From Ramicandelaber brevisporus (Eukaryota; Kickxellomycota; Ramicandelaberales; Ramicandelaberaceae): a DNA stretch of 21,089 bases. Shown here in pieces: positions 18,538 to 21,089 of this stretch. The first letter of the stretch is position 1. The number at the start of each line of letters is the position of its first letter. Both the position numbers and the translations under genes were made by a program. The DNA is taken from assembly GCA_025201865.1 (NCBI GenBank), contig MU602746.1, positions 4,356 through 25,444 of the forward strand, given 5' to 3'. A model generated the notes under the pieces. It made no database searches and was not told the origin of the DNA. It worked only from the letters and a program-made list of their open reading frames with translations.

Positions 18538-18864
18538 ATGCGCTTCTCTGCCATTGCCGTTGCCGCCGCCGCTGTCGCCACCGTCTCTGCGACCAACATC
18601 TACTACGCCAACAATGGCGCTGCCACTCCGTTCAACTACGGCGGCTGCATCCAGGCTGCCAAGATTATCGAGATCATCACTGCCGGTGAGAATGCCGCTG
18701 GTGATTTCCGCTGCCAGCTCGGTCCACCAGGTCCAATTGGTGCCCGCAAGGAGCTGTATTGCACCGGCGCCGTTGAGCCAGCCGTTGCCTGCCCACGCAT
18801 CCGCGAGCGCTGCTACTCGTATGTTGGCATCTATTCGCCAGCCGCTGCCTGCGCCAACTATTAA
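18538..18864 (+). CDS. Small secreted six-cysteine protein (paralog 3)
   Basis: 108 residues. Signal peptide MRFSAI plus an Ala/Val core, cleavage near residue 18-19. Cysteines at 37, 59, 75, 85, 92 and 105 give C-x21-C-x15-C-x9-C-x6-C-x12-C. The family pattern is kept except for a six-residue Gly/Pro-rich insert before Cys3 (GPPGPIGA region). NYGGC, AAGDFRC and RCYSY are shared with the paralogs. Codon use is very strongly C-ending (GCC, ATC, TAC, AAC), more so than in the housekeeping genes, which points to high expression. It shares orientation with paralog 2 about 610 bp upstream. TAA stop. Function unknown. Confidence 0.87.
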   Translation: MRFSAIAVAAAAVATVSATNIYYANNGAATPFNYGGCIQAAKIIEIITAGENAAGDFRCQLGPPGPIGARKELYCTGAVEPAVACPRIRERCYSYVGIYSPAAACANY

Positions 18865-19089
18865 ACATCGATACACATAAAACCATTGTTTGAATAGTAT
18901 TGTTCAATTTGTCAGATAACAGCCAAGATAGAAGAAAGGTGATTCCAACTGAATGCATTTCTACATGCAGCGAGTTAATTCGACGTTTTCAATCGTGGCA
19001 GATTCATGCTCAATGTTTACGATCCCATCCACTCCGATTCCCTCTCATCAAAAATATTCTGTGAATAGACACGGCTATCCATTGACGAG

Positions 19090-20403
19090 ATGTTCATACC
19101 TTCAGACGTGCTGCTCGAGATTGCCGCATATGTGGAGCACACTGACCAGATTAGCATGTCGCTGGTGTGCTTTGCGTGGGCAGATGCGCTTGTTCCGAAG
19201 GTGCGATCTCTTCTCGTCTACCTCGTCCGCCACTCGAGGCACACAATCTCGCTTGAAGAACACCTGTCAAAGCATGGCCACTTGGTGAGAGAGCTGTCCA
19301 TTGGCGACAAGAATAAGTCTGTGTTGGATTACACCGGAGCCGACTACGTAGCTTTGTGGACCTGGCTGAAGGATAACGCGAGTCGGATTGTCAGACTGCG
19401 AGTGCTGAATGGAACAGAACCTCACAACATTGTCGCGCTTCTTGGATTCATCGGTGCAATTCCGTTTGGCGATGAGCAGCACCGTCAGTTTACATTGTCC
19501 AAGTGCACTGAAAAGGTTGTAGCCATGTTCTGGAAGACTGGCTACAAGCCTTTCTCTGGATGGCAGTTTCCGTTCCTCGGCCTGTTCAATCCCAACGTTT
19601 GGTCTCCGAACAAACTATGCTGTGAACTGACAAGGGATTGGGTTAAGCGATTGCGTGTAATACATCCACCTAAGTTTGAGGTTCACACTTGGCCACGTCT
19701 TCGAGTGTTACACCAGGAAGGTACTACGACAAGATTACCAAGTGGCCTTGGGTCGGTCGCTCGCAATTACTTTCCAGTGTTACAAAGGATTACACCGTCT
19801 CGATATGGTGATCCACTACCGACCGGGCTGGATAAGCTGCCGTCACAATGCACTGAGGTATTGCGCGAACTTTGCAGACAAAATCATGGGCCACTGGATG
19901 CAATGAGGAGGGTAACGGGGCTGCGACCTGCCGTGACAATGTTTGAGGAGATCAAGATGTACCCAGAGATATACTGGACATCAATTGGTAATGCAGAGGA
20001 GGTTCGAGTGTTGGATATACGCTCGTTCACAATAGACCAACCTGATGTGTCTCTTCCTGTACGCCGATTCTTTGATGTAATTGCACTGGAGACTCCAGTT
20101 GTATCTCTCGAATACCTGCAGATTAGTGCATATCCCAACAGCACAGACTCTGACTCTATCGACGTTTTCTTTACGCCGGCACGTCTCATGACTATTCCAG
20201 ACCGCTTCCCAAATCTACGGTTTCTACTGATCGAAAACATCCCGCATCTCAATGACGCTTTACTGAGTGAGTTGTTGTTCGAGCCTGGCAGTCCGCGACC
20301 ACGACTGCGGAAGCTGCGACACATTATCGTTAACAACTGCTCACTGTCTCGTCAAAGTGCACATCTTCTAAATCTCATCAACAAACGCCTTTGGATACAT
20401 TAA
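19090..20403 (+). CDS. F-box-like protein
   Basis: 437 residues. The N-terminal ~45 residues (FIPSDVLLEIAAYV, then SLVCFAWADALVPKV) fit an F-box-type helical motif: P-x-x-(V/L)LxEI, then LVC-x-x-W. This would recruit substrates to an SCF-type ubiquitin ligase through Skp1. The rest lacks a named domain but contains leucine-rich stretches (LRVLHQEG, VRVLDIRSF, LEYLQISAY, LRFLLIEN, LRHIIVNN) that look like degenerate leucine-rich repeats, the usual substrate-binding partner of an F-box. ATG 19090, TAA stop, uninterrupted. AATAGACACGG at about 19064 echoes the promoter block at 18009. The substrate is unknown. Confidence 0.7.
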   Translation: MFIPSDVLLEIAAYVEHTDQISMSLVCFAWADALVPKVRSLLVYLVRHSRHTISLEEHLSKHGHLVRELSIGDKNKSVLDYTGADYVALWTWLKDNASRIVRLRVLNGTEPHNIVALLGFIGAIPFGDEQHRQFTLSKCTEKVVAMFWKTGYKPFSGWQFPFLGLFNPNVWSPNKLCCELTRDWVKRLRVIHPPKFEVHTWPRLRVLHQEGTTTRLPSGLGSVARNYFPVLQRITPSRYGDPLPTGLDKLPSQCTEVLRELCRQNHGPLDAMRRVTGLRPAVTMFEEIKMYPEIYWTSIGNAEEVRVLDIRSFTIDQPDVSLPVRRFFDVIALETPVVSLEYLQISAYPNSTDSDSIDVFFTPARLMTIPDRFPNLRFLLIENIPHLNDALLSELLFEPGSPRPRLRKLRHIIVNNCSLSRQSAHLLNLINKRLWIH

Positions 20404-20650
20404 TATTTACATTATTTTAATAGAGGGTTAGAAGTAATCAATGAATCAATAGAGTATTACAGGTAAAGGGGCGACTCAAGCATACTGACTTTGACAGAAT
20501 TGACTTTCATCGACTATCACAACATATCGTGGATTGGCTAGACTGCACTGGCACACAGATGCCTAATACAATGCTATTCATTCATTTCATAGGATGAGGC
20601 AAAAGTAGAATGAACAGCAGGTGGATATGATGTATCTGTATTAACCAAAG

Positions 20651-20898
20651 TCGATTTCATTCTAAGTAAATTGTCTACAAATAGCATCACTTGATATTAT
20701 GACATGTAACAAAACCACACTGAATTGTGGCACAACTCATCAAGGAACCGATTCCCTGGAATGAGATCACATGTGCCGCAGATGATTGGAATCTTCGTTC
20801 AGCTCAGATCGGTTTCGTGGTGTAGTCGGTTATCACGTCTGTCTAACACACAGACGGTCCCCGGTTCGAACCCGGGCGAAGCCATTCTTTTCGCATCC
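20651..20898. repeat. Right arm of tRNA-Val inverted repeat
   Basis: Reverse complement of 1-248. The 193 bp nearest the tRNA are about 95% identical and the outer ~55 bp about 75%. On this side the match stops at 20898, 14 bp past the tRNA. Confidence 0.9.
20811..20884 (+). tRNA. tRNA-Val (AAC)
   Basis: A 74-nt cloverleaf identical to the gene at 15-88. Acceptor GGTTTCG/CGAAGCC, anticodon loop CTAACAC (AAC), T arm CCCGG-TTCGAAC-CCGGG, discriminator A. TTTT at 20888-20891 is the Pol III terminator. No intron. Confidence 0.96.
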
Positions 20899-21025
20899 GC
20901 TTCTTCCTCTGCCGGCTGTGTTTGTTGTTGTTGTTGTTTTGTCACTATTGTCACCTTCATTCATATCCACACTTGCTTGTTTAAACCATCAAACTATTGA
21001 ATGAGCTCAATTGCATCCATCCATA

Positions 21026-21056
21026 TATAAATAGACTCGCCACTTGGCATCGTGCC
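21026..21056 (+). promoter_or_regulatory. TATA/CATCGTGCC core-promoter-like block (copy 2)
   Basis: TATAAATAGACTCG, 8 nt, CATCGTGCC, then TCCACCGAG and GAGGATGCCCGC at the window edge. The ATG at about 21081 could start a gene that runs off the window. Confidence 0.5.
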
Positions 21057-21089
21057 TGCGCTGCGTCACGCTCCACCGAGGATGCCCGC

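Noticed and set aside
18554-18880. 108-codon Pro/Ser/Arg-rich plus-strand ORF
   Set aside because: Alternative frame of secreted paralog 3; the true frame has the signal peptide and conserved cysteines.

Overview
The window is nuclear DNA of a fungus. It encodes an Nsp1/Nup62 nucleoporin, a Dbl-type RhoGEF, a U1A/U2B''-type spliceosomal RRM protein, a C2H2 regulator, an F-box-like protein and three nuclear-type tRNA genes with internal Pol III boxes and T-run terminators. Genes lie on both strands, there are no operons, and most reading frames are unbroken (few or no introns). Long homopolymeric tracts (Gln, Asn, Ser, Thr, Gly-Leu) and pyrimidine-rich leaders suggest an early-diverging lineage, possibly zoopagomycotan/Kickxellomycotina-like. 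That placement is a guess from gene style, not a demonstrated assignment.

Layout. A tRNA-Val(AAC) plus about 160 bp of its 5' flank sits at each end of the window in opposite orientation (1-248 and 20651-20898), so about 20.4 kb is framed by an inverted repeat. From the left: NSP1 (minus) diverges from a RhoGEF (plus) over a 0.5 kb intergenic region. A 1.4 kb pyrimidine-rich gene-poor stretch then leads into a 39-residue Cys-rich microprotein ORF (7771-7890), followed by tRNA-Ala(AGC) (minus) and the U1A/U2B''-like gene (plus). Convergent with it is a zinc-finger regulator (minus, 9622-11991) whose reading frame is broken by one in-frame TAG inside a Gln-rich segment. Next comes 2.5 kb of gene-free, repeat-rich DNA holding a perfect 116-bp tandem duplication. 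It ends at a plus-strand gene (14464-15348) with a homeodomain-helix-3-like WVTNRR motif.

The right third (15.7-19 kb) is accessory in character. It carries three diverged paralogs of a small secreted six-cysteine protein (15733-16038 minus, 17613-17927 plus, 18538-18864 plus), each with a TATA box 114-154 nt upstream of its ATG, with weak ORFs between them. An F-box-like gene follows. A shared core-promoter-like block (TATAAATAGAC, then CATCGTGCC at fixed spacing) occurs at 18009 and again at 21026, the latter just upstream of the window edge.

The housekeeping genes (nuclear pore, Rho signalling, splicing) have no evident functional link to one another. The most interesting material is the secreted six-Cys family, the TAG-interrupted zinc-finger gene, the homeodomain-like protein and the Cys-rich microprotein.
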